DNA from: Roseiarcus sp963709655
Lineage (GTDB): Bacteria; Pseudomonadota; Alphaproteobacteria; Rhizobiales; Beijerinckiaceae
Assembly: GCA_963709655.1 (NCBI GenBank)
Contig: CAVPXF010000025.1
Span: 124,001-188,000 of the forward strand
DNA: 64,000 nt
Reading direction: 5' to 3'
The notes beneath the pieces are model-generated. The model worked only from the letters and a program-made list of their open reading frames with translations, made no database searches and had not been told where the DNA came from. The position numbers and the translations under genes are program-made. Below are positions 51,482-61,515 of this stretch, piece by piece; the first letter of the stretch is position 1; every line of letters begins with the position of its first letter.

Positions 51482-51820
51482 TCAGAGGGCGTCGTCGTCG
51501 GCTTCGCCGGTGCGAATGCGCATGGCGCGCTCGATCGACATCACGAAGATCTTACCGTCGCCGGTCACGCCGGTGCGGGCGGTTCGCTCGATGACCTGAA
51601 CGACGTCGTCGGCGCGGCTGTCGGGAACGGCGATCTCGATTTTCACCTTCGGCAAAAAGCGGATGACATATTCGGCGCCGCGATAAATCTCGGTGTGCCC
51701 TTTCTGGCGGCCGTAACCTTGCACCTCCGTCGCGGTCATGCCGTGCACGCCGATCTTATCCAGCGCCTCGCGCACGTCTTCGAGTTTGAACGGCTTGATG
51801 ACCGCCGTGATCAATTTCAT
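51482..51820 (-). CDS. PII nitrogen regulatory protein (GlnB/GlnK)
   Basis: 112 residues. Sensor of 2-oxoglutarate and ATP/ADP that adjusts nitrogen metabolism. The T-loop tyrosine that is uridylylated lies in RGAEYVIRFLPK (Tyr51), and the signatures GYGRQKGHTEIY and TGVTGDGKIFVM are present. It stands alone, with neither glnA nor amtB adjacent in the window, so GlnB versus GlnK cannot be decided. Confidence 0.93.
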   Translation of the reverse strand: MKLITAVIKPFKLEDVREALDKIGVHGMTATEVQGYGRQKGHTEIYRGAEYVIRFLPKVKIEIAVPDSRADDVVQVIERTARTGVTGDGKIFVMSIERAMRIRTGEADDDAL

Positions 51821-51951
51821 GGCCCTGGCCCTGCTATAATATGCGTATCGGGCCCACTATTGCACAGTTCGCGGGCGACCGCATGGCCGCCCTGCCTAAT
51901 TTCTGGCCGTCATGCCTAAAGCGGATTCCCTTCGCCGGCCCAACCTTCGAC

Positions 51952-52035
51952 ATTCACCACAGAGGGCACGAAGGACACAAAGAACGACAGGGCTCTTTGT
52001 CCGCCTTGGTAGTTCTTCGTGTTCTTTGTGGTGAA
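51952..52035. repeat. Dispersed palindromic intergenic repeat, copy 2
   Basis: ATTCACCACAGAGGGCACGA at the left and TTCTTTGTGGTGAAT at the right form an inverted repeat. Related to copy 1 at 38521-38603. Lies between two minus-strand genes. Confidence 0.7.
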
Positions 52036-52072
52036 TTTGACTCGCGCCGGCCGAAAGGGCGTCGGGCCGCCC

Positions 52073-52510
52073 TCACCAGACCCCGGTGTTCTGCATCGAG
52101 GCCCAGGGTTCGGCGGCAGGCAGAGCGGGGCCCTTCTGAAGAAGCTCGATCGAAATCGAATCGGGCGTGCGGATGAAGGCCATGTTCCCGTCGCGCGGCG
52201 GGCGGTTGATGGTCACGCCGGCGTCCATGAGCTTCTTGCAGGTCGCGTAGATGTCGTCCACCCGATAGGCGAGATGGCCGAAGTTTCGCCCCCCGGCATA
52301 AACCTCAGGATCCCAGTTGTAGGTGAGCTCGATCAGCGGCGCCTGCTGTTTGCGCGCCCGCTCGGCGTCGTCCGAGGCGGCAAGGAAGACGAGGGTGAAG
52401 CGGCCCTTCTCGTTCTCGACCCGCCGCGTCTCGATAAAGCCCATCAGCTCGAAAAACCCGATCGTCGCCTTCAGGTCCGTCACGCGGATCATGGTGTGAA
52501 GATATTCCAT
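52073..52510 (-). CDS. Lactoylglutathione lyase / VOC-family protein
   Basis: 145 residues of the glyoxalase I fold (vicinal oxygen chelate). It begins MEYLHTMIRVTDLKATIGFF and contains IELTYNWDPEVYAGGRNFGH and YFRTPDSISIELLQ-like regions (AFIRTPDSISIELL), with metal-binding His and Glu at the family positions. It would detoxify methylglyoxal with glutathione in the cytoplasm. Single gene; nothing nearby adds information. Confidence 0.87.
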   Translation of the reverse strand: MEYLHTMIRVTDLKATIGFFELMGFIETRRVENEKGRFTLVFLAASDDAERARKQQAPLIELTYNWDPEVYAGGRNFGHLAYRVDDIYATCKKLMDAGVTINRPPRDGNMAFIRTPDSISIELLQKGPALPAAEPWASMQNTGVW

Positions 52511-52701
52511 CGCGGTCGCCTCTCCTCAATGTCGGTTCAAGTCCCTGACCGCAGCATAGCGGATTTGCCGCGCGCGGGGCGCCCCCTGCGCCGCGCGGCC
52601 GGTCACCCATTTCCCCAAGGTCAAGAGCCGGTTTCCGGCGCCCGGGTTTCCCTATAGACCCGTCGTCACGCCGTGCGGGCGGCGAGCTTTCGGGGGACCT
52701 T

Positions 52702-53670
52702 TTGCGCACAGCCTTCTGCTTGACCCCGGACCGTTCGTTCTTTCCGCCCGCAGTGCGCGCGATCGCCTCGTTGATCGAGGCCGAGCCGGACGAGCGCCCC
52801 GAGATTTTCCTCGTCTGCGAGCCCGACGACGTAACGCCAGGGTTCGAGCGGCTGCCGGCGCGCATTCGTGAGCCCATCACCCTCCTCACCCTCGACTTCG
52901 CGCCCTACGACCGGCGCCTCGCCGGCAAGGGCCGGTTCTCGCGCGCGGTGTTCCGCCGGCTGTTTCTCGCCGAGGTCCTGCCGGCGCATGTCGAGCGGAT
53001 CGTCAGCGTCGATTCCGACATGCTGATCGCCCGGCCCGGCCTGTCTCGCCTGGCCGAGTTCGACTTCGGCGGCCGGCCGCTGGCTGCGGCCTGCGACATG
53101 ATCTTTCTCATGGACTTCAAGGGCGAGGACGATCCGCTGGTGCGCCAGTTCCGACGCTCGCGCCAACGACTGGGACTCGCGCTCGACACGCCCTATTTCA
53201 ACGCCGGACTGATGGCGATCGACCGCGCCGCGTGGACACGGGAGAGACTCACCGAGCGGGTGACGAAGGCGCTCGCCGACGACCCCGGACGCTATCCGTT
53301 CATGGAGCAGGACGCGCTGAACGCGACGCTCGAGGGCGGCTTCGCGCCGCTTTCGCCGCGTTACAATTTCATGGGCGACTTCTTCCTCCTCGATCTCGAG
53401 CGCCGGCTCGATCCGATCGTTTTGCATTTCGTCAACGCCCCGAAGCCGTGGACGCTCGACGCCTGGAAGGGCGAGGCGCGCTTCGCCGAGGCTTACCGCG
53501 ATTGGTTCCGCGCCTCGCCCTGGCCGGAATGGGCCAAGGCGCCCGAACGGCCGGGCTGGCGGCGCTCCCGGCCGCCGCTGACGCGGGTCAGGCGAGAGTT
53601 CGGCGCCCGGCTCGCGCGCTTCCTCGAGGCGCAGCCCTTCCTCGACGGACCCTTGCGGCTCGCAGCGTAA
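52702..53670 (+). CDS. Glycosyltransferase family 8 protein
   Basis: 322 residues of the GT8 (GT-A) fold. The DxD metal motif is in VSVDSDMLIARP; further signatures are TPYFNAGLMAIDR, FMEQDALNA and LHFVNAPKPWT. GT8 enzymes transfer galactose or glucose, often to lipopolysaccharide core. TTG 52702 start (LRTAFCLTPDRSFFPPA reads well from the first residue). It ends about 120 bp before an outer-membrane protein gene. Confidence 0.85.
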   Translation: MRTAFCLTPDRSFFPPAVRAIASLIEAEPDERPEIFLVCEPDDVTPGFERLPARIREPITLLTLDFAPYDRRLAGKGRFSRAVFRRLFLAEVLPAHVERIVSVDSDMLIARPGLSRLAEFDFGGRPLAAACDMIFLMDFKGEDDPLVRQFRRSRQRLGLALDTPYFNAGLMAIDRAAWTRERLTERVTKALADDPGRYPFMEQDALNATLEGGFAPLSPRYNFMGDFFLLDLERRLDPIVLHFVNAPKPWTLDAWKGEARFAEAYRDWFRASPWPEWAKAPERPGWRRSRPPLTRVRREFGARLARFLEAQPFLDGPLRLAA

Positions 53671-53790
53671 ATCCTCGTCATCCCGGGCCAGGACGTCGAT
53701 CTCGTCATAAGCCCCGGACAAGCCCCCGTCGCGACAATGTCCTTTGAGGCCGCCCCCGTCGCGGCCGGCGGAGCATTGCGGGGCGAAACG

Positions 53791-54823
53791 ATGAAGCTTG
53801 TCACGAAAGCCGCGCTTGCGAGCCTCGCGCTTGCGGCGCCGGCCCAGGCGGCGGACCTGTTCGACGCCGCAGCGCCCGCGAGCTTCCCCGAATCCCAGGC
53901 GCCGACCACGGTCGAGATCGGCTCGAACTGGTATCTGCGCGGCGACATCGGGGCGAGCTTCGACGACGCGAGCCGACGGTGTCCTTCTCGCCCTCGCCGG
54001 CCCGCATGCCGACGGGTCTGGCAAGCCTATCCCCTCTGTAACCGAGCCGAACGCCCTGACCACCGACTTCGACGGCACGGTCGGCTTCGGCTACCGGTTC
54101 AGCGACCATATCCGCTTCGACGCAACATGGGACTATCGCAACGGCCCAGGCGCAAACGCTGATCAACCGTCTGGTGCCCCTACGCGCTTCATCCTGTTGT
54201 TAGGACACCCGACGGAACAATCGAATCGATTCCCGGTTTGCCCGCTTCGTTGACCCAACATCAGATCTCGCCGACGGAGGCCGTAAATCTGGCGAATGCC
54301 TCTGGACTGGGCTATTTCGCCAGTCCAAAAGACACCTGCAACGGCGACATGATTCTGCGTCAGCACACCAACACGTTTCTCGCCAACGCCTATGTTGATA
54401 TCGGGACTTGGAGCGGGTTCACGCCTTATGTGGGCGGCGGAGTCGGACTTAACGTCCTCTACGGTTCGGGCGGACTTCAATTACTTTAAACGGCCAACGG
54501 CAACCCCTATGCCGCCGACCTGACCGGATATCAACTTGCCTGGGTCAATGCTAATGGATACCCGCTCACGCCGCAGCCGGCCATCGCGTTCAACCAGCAA
54601 AACTGGAACCGCACCATCAACTCCACCACCTACGGCGTAGCCTGGGCGCTCATGGCGGGGTTCAGCTACCAGCTCACCCCGAGCATCGCAATCGACATCG
54701 GCTACCGCTACCTCAACGGAGGCTCGACCAAGACCCTCCTCAATCGTGCAGACCGGAACCACGCTGAAGCAAACCAATGTCTCCCAGCAGGTCCGCGTCG
54801 GCGTCCGCTACCTGATCCAGTAG
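53791..54823 (+). pseudogene. Outer-membrane beta-barrel protein (Omp25-like), disrupted by several indels
   Basis: A signal peptide (TKAALASLALAAPAQA) and segments typical of alphaproteobacterial outer-membrane barrels: NWYLRGDIGASFDDA, TVGFGYRFSDHIRFDATWDY, NAYVDIGTWSGFTPYVGGGVG, SYQLTPSIAIDIGYRYLNGG and the terminal RVGVRYLIQ, which ends at TAG 54821-54823. Joining these needs frame changes near 53970, 54170, 54470, 54488 and 54746. So many indels suggest a decayed gene or poor sequence in this region. Confidence 0.75.
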
Positions 54824-54825
54824 GA

Positions 54826-54860
54826 CCCCGCACGCTAAGCTTGACGCGGCGGGGGGTTTT
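54826..54860 (+). terminator. Probable intrinsic terminator after the outer-membrane gene
   Basis: CCCCGC (54826-54831) pairs with GCGGGG (54849-54854), then two further G and four T. The stem is short with a long loop. Confidence 0.4.
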
Positions 54861-54903
54861 GGCGTCCAAGGGCTCCGCGCACGAGCGCGGGGGACGCCCG
54901 GTC

Positions 54904-57900
54904 ATGTTCCGCACCCTGATGACGTCGCGGCGGTTCGCGCCGCTGTTCTGGTGCCAGTTCTTCTCCGCCTTCAACGACAATTTCGTCCGCAACATGCTCG
55001 TCATGCTGATCCTTTTCCGCTTCGGCGGCGAGGGCGGCAGCATGAAGATCCTGATCGCCTCGATGGCCTTCGTGCTGCCGGCGATTCCGTTCTCGGCGCT
55101 CGGCGGCGAGATCGCCAATTCGCACGACAAGGCGACCATCGCCAGGCGGCTGAAGTTCGCCGAGATGTTCGTCCAGGCGATCGGGGCGGCCGGCTTCGCC
55201 TTCTCGTCGCTGACGCTGCTCTATCTGGCCCTGTTCGGGCTCGGCTGCGTCGCCGCGCTGTTCGGTCCGATCAAATACGGCATTCTGCCCGATCACCTCA
55301 GGCGTCAGGAGCTGGTCGCCGGCAACGCGCTGGTCGAGGGCGCGACCTACGCCGCCATCATCTGCGGCCTCATCATGGGCGGACTGGCCGCGCAGCACGG
55401 CCGCTCCAGCGGCGGCGTCGTGGCGCAGATGATGCTTATCGCCGTCGCCTGCTACGCCGCGTCCCGCTGGATCCCCCCGACAGGGGTCGGCGCCCCGGGG
55501 CTCAAGGTCCACTGGAACGTGTTCGCCTCGACCTGGCGCATCATCGAGGAGGCGCGCGCCGATCGCCGCCAATGGGCGGGGGCGCTCGCGACGAGCTGGT
55601 TCTGGACGGTCGGCATCGTCACGCTGTCGCTCGTGCCGGTGATCGTCAAGGCGCGCGCCGGCGGCGGCCTCGACGTCGAGATCGCGGTCAACCTCATCTT
55701 CGCCGCGGGGGTCGGCGTCGGTTCGCTGCTCGCCGGGCAATTGTCGCACGGCCGGATCGAACTCGCCCCGGCGCCGTTCCTGCTCATCGTGCTGGCGGCG
55801 ACGCTGATCGATTTCGGCCTCGCGACCGGCGGACTGCCGCCCGCGACCCGAGAGATCCCGCTCGGCGCGTTCTTTGCGAGCCCCCTCGGCCTGCGCCTCG
55901 CCTTCGACCTGTTCGTCTTCTCCGCGGCCGCGGGCCTCTACGTCGTGCCGATCTTCGCCGCCATCCAGGCCTGGGCCGGCGAGGAACGGCGCGCCCGCGT
56001 CGTCGGCGCGGTGAACGCGCTGAACTATCTGATGATGGTCGCCGGGTCGATCGTGGCCATGCTGCTTTTGCAGGGCGTGGGCATGAGCGAGCCGACGGCG
56101 CTCGTCCTGCTCGGCCTCGCCAATGTCGTCGCGGCGGCCTGGGTCTTCCGCAACCTGCCGGCCAATACGCTGGCCTTCGTCGCCCGCGTCGCGTTGAGGT
56201 CCGTCTATCGCCTCGAGGTGGTCGGGGCCGAGAACCTGCCCCGGCCCGGCGAATGCGCGGCGGTCGCCGTCAGTCACGTCTCGTTCCTCGACGCGGCCGT
56301 CATGACCGCGATCATGGAGGAGCCGCCGATCCTCGCCGTCGATCGCGCCGCGGCGCGACGGCGGCTCATCGCGCCCCTCGTCCGCTTCATTGGCGTCAGC
56401 CCGCTCGACCCCGCCCGGCCGCTGACGGCCCGGGCGCTCGTCGCCGCGGCCCGCGCCGGCCGGGCGCTCGTGCTCTTTCCCGAGGGGCGCACGGCGCTGA
56501 CCCCGGTCCTGATGCGCGACTACGAGGCGCTGTCGCTGATGATCGAGAAGACCGGGGCGCCGGTCACGGCGGTGCGCATCGAGGGGGCGGAGCAGACGCT
56601 GTTTTCCCGTTTCGACCCGACCCAGAGCGGCCGGCGGCTTTTCCCCAGGATCAAGGTGACCGTGCTGCCGCCGCGTCGCCTCGCCGTTCCCTACGCCCGC
56701 GACGGGCGCACCCGCAGGCGCGCCGCCGGCGTCGCGCTGGTCGACCTGATGTCCGACCTCGTCTTCGAGACGACCGACATCCGCCGCACCCTGCACGCCG
56801 CCTTCGAGGCGCAGGCCCGAAAGCACGGCGTCAAGCGGATCGTCGTCGAGGACCCGCTCGCCGGTCCCCTGACCATGCGCATGTTCCGCATCGGGGTCGG
56901 CGTGCTGGCGCGCAAACTGGTCGCGATCTCGGCGCCGGGCGAAACCGTCGGGCTCATGCTGCCGAACGCCAACGGCGCGGCGGTGACCTTCATGGCGCTG
57001 CAGGCGACGGGCCGGGTCGCGGCCATGCTCAACTTCACCGCGGGGCCCCTGAACCTCGTCGGCGCCTGCCAGGCGGCGCAGATCCGGCTGGTGCTGACCT
57101 CGCGCGTCTTCGTCGAGAAGGCGGACCTCGCCGCCGTCATCGAGGCGATCGGCCGGGTGGCTGAAATCGTCTGGCTCGAGGACGTCCGCGCCAGCGCCAC
57201 CACCAAGGACAAGCTCGTCGCGGCGCTGACGGCGGGCCGGGCCCTCGCGCCGCGAGGGCCTGACGACGCCGCGGTGGTCCTGTTCACCTCCGGCACCGAG
57301 GGCGCGCCGAAGGGCGTCGCGCTGTCGCACGCCAACATCCTGGCCAATTGCGCCCAGGTCGAGGCCCGCTACGACCTGCGCCTCTCCGACATCTTCTTCA
57401 ATCCGCTGCCGATGTTTCACGCCTTCGGCCTGACGGCGGGAACGCTGCTCGGGCTGATGACCTCGATGCGGATCTATTTCTATCCGACCCCCCTGCACTA
57501 CCGGCAGATCCCCGAGCTGATCGACAAGGTCGGCGCGACCGTGCTCGTCGGCACGGACACGTTCCTTGCCGGCTATGCGCGCAACGCCGACCCCGAGGGC
57601 TTCCGGTCGGTCCGCTACGTCATCGCCGGCGGGGAGGCCTTGAAAGCCGAGACGCGCCGGGCCTACCGGGAGAAGTTCGGCCTGGATCTCTTCGAAGGCT
57701 ACGGCGTGACCGAGGGCTCGCCGGTGCTGGCGGTCAACGCGCCGATGTTCAACCGGCATGGCACGGTCGGCAAGCTCCTGCCGCACGTCACGGCGCGGCT
57801 CGAGCCGGTGCCCGGCATCGACGAGGGCGGGCGGTTCTACGTCAAAGGGCCGAACGTGATGATCGGCTATTACCGGGCCGACAACCCCGGCGAGATCGAG

Positions 57901-58293
57901 CCGCCGGCGGGCGGCTGGCACGATACCGGCGACATCGTGACGATCGACGCCGACGGCTTCGTCGCGATCAAGGGCCGGGCCAAGCGCTTCGCCAAGCTCG
58001 CCGGCGAGCTCGTCTCGCTCGGAGCGATCGAGGACCAACTGTGGGGCCTGTGGCCCGACGACATGGCGGCCTGCGTCGCCGCGCCCGACCCCAAGCGCGG
58101 CGAGCGGGTGATCCTGGCGACCGACCACGCCGGGGCGACCAAGGCCGAGGTCGAGACCTGGATGAAGATCAAGGGCGCCTCCGCCATCATGGTCCCCGCC
58201 TCGGTCGTCGTGCTCGACGCGATCCCCCTGCTCGGCTCCGGCAAGACCGACTATGTCGCGCTCGCCAAGCTGTTGCGCGAACGGGGAGCGTGA
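54904..58293 (+). CDS. MFS transporter / 1-acyl-glycerophosphate acyltransferase / acyl-ACP synthetase fusion (Aas-like)
   Basis: 1,129 residues with three domains. An MFS-type lysophospholipid transporter (LplT-like, about residues 1-415: FWCQFFSAFNDNFVRNMLVM) is followed by a PlsC acyltransferase (about 440-640, with VSHVSFLDAAV containing the HX4D motif and LFPEGRTALTP). The C-terminal part is an AMP-forming acyl-ACP/CoA synthetase (LFTSGTEGAPKGVALSH, GYGVTEGSPVL, WHDTGDIVTID). It would take up and re-acylate lysophospholipid in the inner membrane. ATG 54904; upstream frame is the terminator region. Confidence 0.92.
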   Translation: MFRTLMTSRRFAPLFWCQFFSAFNDNFVRNMLVMLILFRFGGEGGSMKILIASMAFVLPAIPFSALGGEIANSHDKATIARRLKFAEMFVQAIGAAGFAFSSLTLLYLALFGLGCVAALFGPIKYGILPDHLRRQELVAGNALVEGATYAAIICGLIMGGLAAQHGRSSGGVVAQMMLIAVACYAASRWIPPTGVGAPGLKVHWNVFASTWRIIEEARADRRQWAGALATSWFWTVGIVTLSLVPVIVKARAGGGLDVEIAVNLIFAAGVGVGSLLAGQLSHGRIELAPAPFLLIVLAATLIDFGLATGGLPPATREIPLGAFFASPLGLRLAFDLFVFSAAAGLYVVPIFAAIQAWAGEERRARVVGAVNALNYLMMVAGSIVAMLLLQGVGMSEPTALVLLGLANVVAAAWVFRNLPANTLAFVARVALRSVYRLEVVGAENLPRPGECAAVAVSHVSFLDAAVMTAIMEEPPILAVDRAAARRRLIAPLVRFIGVSPLDPARPLTARALVAAARAGRALVLFPEGRTALTPVLMRDYEALSLMIEKTGAPVTAVRIEGAEQTLFSRFDPTQSGRRLFPRIKVTVLPPRRLAVPYARDGRTRRRAAGVALVDLMSDLVFETTDIRRTLHAAFEAQARKHGVKRIVVEDPLAGPLTMRMFRIGVGVLARKLVAISAPGETVGLMLPNANGAAVTFMALQATGRVAAMLNFTAGPLNLVGACQAAQIRLVLTSRVFVEKADLAAVIEAIGRVAEIVWLEDVRASATTKDKLVAALTAGRALAPRGPDDAAVVLFTSGTEGAPKGVALSHANILANCAQVEARYDLRLSDIFFNPLPMFHAFGLTAGTLLGLMTSMRIYFYPTPLHYRQIPELIDKVGATVLVGTDTFLAGYARNADPEGFRSVRYVIAGGEALKAETRRAYREKFGLDLFEGYGVTEGSPVLAVNAPMFNRHGTVGKLLPHVTARLEPVPGIDEGGRFYVKGPNVMIGYYRADNPGEIEPPAGGWHDTGDIVTIDADGFVAIKGRAKRFAKLAGELVSLGAIEDQLWGLWPDDMAACVAAPDPKRGERVILATDHAGATKAEVETWMKIKGASAIMVPASVVVLDAIPLLGSGKTDYVALAKLLRERGA

Positions 58294-58433
58294 GCGCGGT
58301 TTAGGACCGTTTATCGACCGGGCTTAAGGATATCAGGGGGTTGGAGGGCCGTGTTAGCGACCGGCGCCCGCGTCCACTTTGAACATGCTGTTTATGTCTT
58401 ATTGGCTCGCCGGCTTGCCGAGGCCATTGCCGC

Positions 58434-59471
58434 GTGGCAGTCTGGATATTCCTTCTGGCGGGCGGCGGGCGAATGACGATGGGCGTCGCAACATCGGACG
58501 CTTCGCCCGAGACGCCGAACGGCGGACGGGCCGCGATGCTCGATTTCGCCTGGGACGTCTACCGCGGCTGGGCGAAGCGCGCCGGGGCCTTGCAAACGAG
58601 CGCCGACCGATGGAACCGCGCCGCGCTCGTCTTCGTGGCTCTCGCCGCCGTATGCGGAGCGCTCACCGGATTCGTCCCGGCGGCGCCGAGCCCCTGGAGC
58701 GTCGCCGGGCCTTGGCTTGCAGGCGCGGCGACCCTCGCCTTCGCGATCGGCGCCTATTTCGGCCGCGAGGTCGTCAGCGCAGGCGCGGAGCCCGGCTACA
58801 TTCAGGCGCGCGCGACCGCCGAAGCCGTCAAGTCCGACTGTTTTCGCTTCGCGGCGAATGCCGGCGCTTATGCCGGCGCGGACGCGGAGGCCGCCCCGGC
58901 GCTTCAGCAACGCCTGGCCGAACTCGGCAAGACCGCGGCCGACCTGAACCTCACGCCCAAGCCCAATCCGACCCCGCCCGAAGGCGACCCCCGCAAGCCG
59001 CCGATCCCGCTGGACAAGGCCTGGTACAAGGCGAAACGGATCGGCGACCAGATCGACTTCTACCAAGGAGGCGCCGAGAAGAACGAGCGCGTGATGGGCC
59101 GGCTCATGGCGACCGCGGTCGTCTCGGGACTGGTCGCGGTCGCCTTCGGCGCGCTCGGCGCGTTTGGCGCGCAGCGGTTCGCGCCGCTGATCGGCGCCAT
59201 GACGACGATCGCGGCGTCGGTCGCCGCCTATGGCCTGATCGACCGGCGCCGATACCTGGTCGCGAGCTATGCCGAGATGGCGCAGCTGCTCGCGTCCGTT
59301 CGCGCGCTCGACGAAGCGATCCCGGCGAGCCTCGCCGATCTCGTCGGGCGGACGGAGGACCTCTTGGAAAGCGAGCACAAGACCTGGGCGCCGCGGATGC
59401 TCGCGACCCAGCACCAGGCCCCGACGGACGCCAAGCCCGGCGAGCCGCCGGGCGGCGCGGCGAACGGCTGA
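58434..59471 (+). CDS. DUF4231/SLATT-like membrane protein
   Basis: Up to 345 residues with four transmembrane helices in two hairpins (LVFVALAAVCGALTGFV, AAVTLAFAIG-like region; LMATAVVSGLVAVAFGAL, AMTTIAASVAAYGL). Between them lies YKAKRIGDQIDFYQGGAEKN, and after them LVASYAEMAQLLASVRALDE, features of the DUF4231/SLATT group. SLATT domains are membrane effectors often paired with nucleotide-sensing systems, but no partner is adjacent. The start may be ATG 58473 or 58536. Function unknown. Confidence 0.7.
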   Translation: MAVWIFLLAGGGRMTMGVATSDASPETPNGGRAAMLDFAWDVYRGWAKRAGALQTSADRWNRAALVFVALAAVCGALTGFVPAAPSPWSVAGPWLAGAATLAFAIGAYFGREVVSAGAEPGYIQARATAEAVKSDCFRFAANAGAYAGADAEAAPALQQRLAELGKTAADLNLTPKPNPTPPEGDPRKPPIPLDKAWYKAKRIGDQIDFYQGGAEKNERVMGRLMATAVVSGLVAVAFGALGAFGAQRFAPLIGAMTTIAASVAAYGLIDRRRYLVASYAEMAQLLASVRALDEAIPASLADLVGRTEDLLESEHKTWAPRMLATQHQAPTDAKPGEPPGGAANG

Positions 59472-59585
59472 CGTCGCCCCCTCAGGCGAAACCCGTGGCG
59501 TCGTGCTGAGCCGACCCTCGCCCACCGGCGCTATGCTGCCCAGCTTGGCGGGCGAAGGGGGGAGCGCAGAACGACCCAATAAATC

Positions 59586-60434
59586 TCAGACTTTTTGCGC
59601 TGTTTCGTTGTCTTTGAGATTCAAAGGGTTTTCTTGCGCCTTGCTACTGACGAATTTATTATACAAAGGATGATTGAAATCGTGATAAATGAATATTTGT
59701 GAGAACCACTTCGCTCTACTCCGCTTTGCTTCAAAATAATACGGTCTCGCTATCTTCCGGTGAGTGTTCGATGCGTTAAAATCAGCGATCGCGGCTCTCT
59801 GGCCTGTGTAGTCACTGTACAATTCCACTTCGGTACCGATCGTGTCATCGAAATAGCAAAATATTCTCGGAAGCATGTATTTACTATCACTATCGAACAA
59901 TTTGTTGGCTGCGATGGTAGACGAGTAGTAATCAAAGTCATTTGAAATTGCCGCAATTGGCGCCGGATTATACTTCTGGCAGAATGTATTGATCGTTTCC
60001 CTGACGTCGCCAATAACCAGCTGTGATCGTTTAAGACGGTCGCGCAAAGCTTGCTGATCCATTTTGTAGAAGCCCTGTTCCCAATGATAGGGCAGGTCTC
60101 GATAGTCCTCGGGAGCTGGAAGGCCCTCACCAGTGTCAAACCCGTAAATTTCGATCTTAACTCCAAGCATCTGCTCGACCTGCTCGGCATGGCGCTCCAT
60201 ATGCAGCAACCCGTTGCCCCCTGCGACGCCAAACTCGATGACGGAAACACGATCGATTCCAAGTCGTTTCGCAAGCTGCGCGCCCTGGCTGATAATGTGA
60301 GCGTACGCCGGCTTATCGACATAGTTGTTTTCAAGAAAGAAAGAGTAGTCCTTAAGACCAAAGCGCTTCAATGTGCTTAAATATGCGCTGCGCAACGGGT
60401 TTTCCGCCAAAAAGAACGACTCGATCTTCGACAT
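59586..60434 (-). CDS. Hypothetical class I SAM methyltransferase-like protein
   Basis: 282 residues, from ATG 60434 (MSKIESFFLAENPLRSAYLS). VSVIEFGVAGGNGLLHMERH and YGFDTGEGLP resemble a TylF/class I methyltransferase core, with AAISNDFDYYSST following. GC is clearly below the surrounding region, as often seen for horizontally acquired surface-polysaccharide genes. Its substrate is unknown; the neighbourhood suggests glycan modification. Confidence 0.65.
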   Translation of the reverse strand: MSKIESFFLAENPLRSAYLSTLKRFGLKDYSFFLENNYVDKPAYAHIISQGAQLAKRLGIDRVSVIEFGVAGGNGLLHMERHAEQVEQMLGVKIEIYGFDTGEGLPAPEDYRDLPYHWEQGFYKMDQQALRDRLKRSQLVIGDVRETINTFCQKYNPAPIAAISNDFDYYSSTIAANKLFDSDSKYMLPRIFCYFDDTIGTEVELYSDYTGQRAAIADFNASNTHRKIARPYYFEAKRSRAKWFSQIFIYHDFNHPLYNKFVSSKAQENPLNLKDNETAQKV

Positions 60435-61515
60435 TTGCGCCTCAGGAACAGCTTGTGGACGGGCAAAGAGGATAACTCGGAAACCCCGCACGCCGCAATA
60501 GTGTGGCCGTCAGGTCATCTCCGCCCGTTCGCTGCAACTGACGGCGGCGGACCAGCCAACGCCGATTGTCCATCGTTTAGAGAATGCAGAAATGCGGCTC
60601 CGTGCGGCAATGCGCTCCACCGCGTCCGCGCGTGCGCTGCAGCCCCGGTGACGCCTCATCACGCCGACCCCGGCGGTTTCCTGGTCCCCCGCAAACTTGG
60701 CGCCCGTTTGGCCTTGGGCTCGCCGGCATACAGCCGGTTGGTCGCCGCGCTATCGTGGCGTCGCGCTTCTCACCGGGGCTCGCTCGCCGGTTCGCAGAAC
60801 GCCGCGACCTTCCGAACACGATCCCGATGGCGATTGAAATGCAGGGCCCGGAAGGCTAAAAGTGCCGCGGCGTGAGGCGGCTTGTCCTGCGCAATGGCTG
60901 GATCGTCTGGCATGCGAGTCAGACGTTTTCGGATCCGGCGCCGGCGACCGCGCTTTCAGTCCTTTTTTGCGGGATTGTTGCGCCCGGGCAGCCGCAGCCG
61001 AGGATTGGATACCAGGGGAGTCAAAGGTGAGGCCGAGCCAGGGCATCGGTCGATTCTTTATGGCCTCTGCGTTAGTGCGTTAAGGGTCGCGCTGCCGTCA
61101 GGAAGATGACCTCCGCATGGGCGCGCCAGGTGAGGCGGGAGATTTCCTTCAGCTGCGGGAAAGTCCGGGTACCCGCAGCGGACTTGAGTGGAATAGATTG
61201 GCGAGCATGGTCTCTCCGTCAAGTCCCGCCGAAGGGCGCGCATGTTTTCGGGCAAAGCTCCACGATAACCGGAAACAGATTGCGTCGGATTGAGTTTTCC
61301 AGGAGTATTAAATTGATCATCCGACTTGCCGAGACACTCGGCCGCTCACAAGGCTGGTCTTCGTGTATCTAGAGTTTCAATACCTCTGTCATCATCGTAA
61401 GTGTGACTCGTCAACTTGACTAGAGTTCGCGCCAAATGACCGCGTCGGCAGGACCGCGCTGGTACGTCGATCCGATGGATCTAACTGAAACCCTGTATCA
61501 TGGATCAGTCAAATT
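60435..61515. other. Long non-coding stretch
   Basis: About 1.1 kb in which I could recognise no protein gene, RNA or insertion sequence. Open frames are short and compositionally biased. It separates two methyltransferase genes of opposite direction and may contain decayed sequence. Confidence 0.5.
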
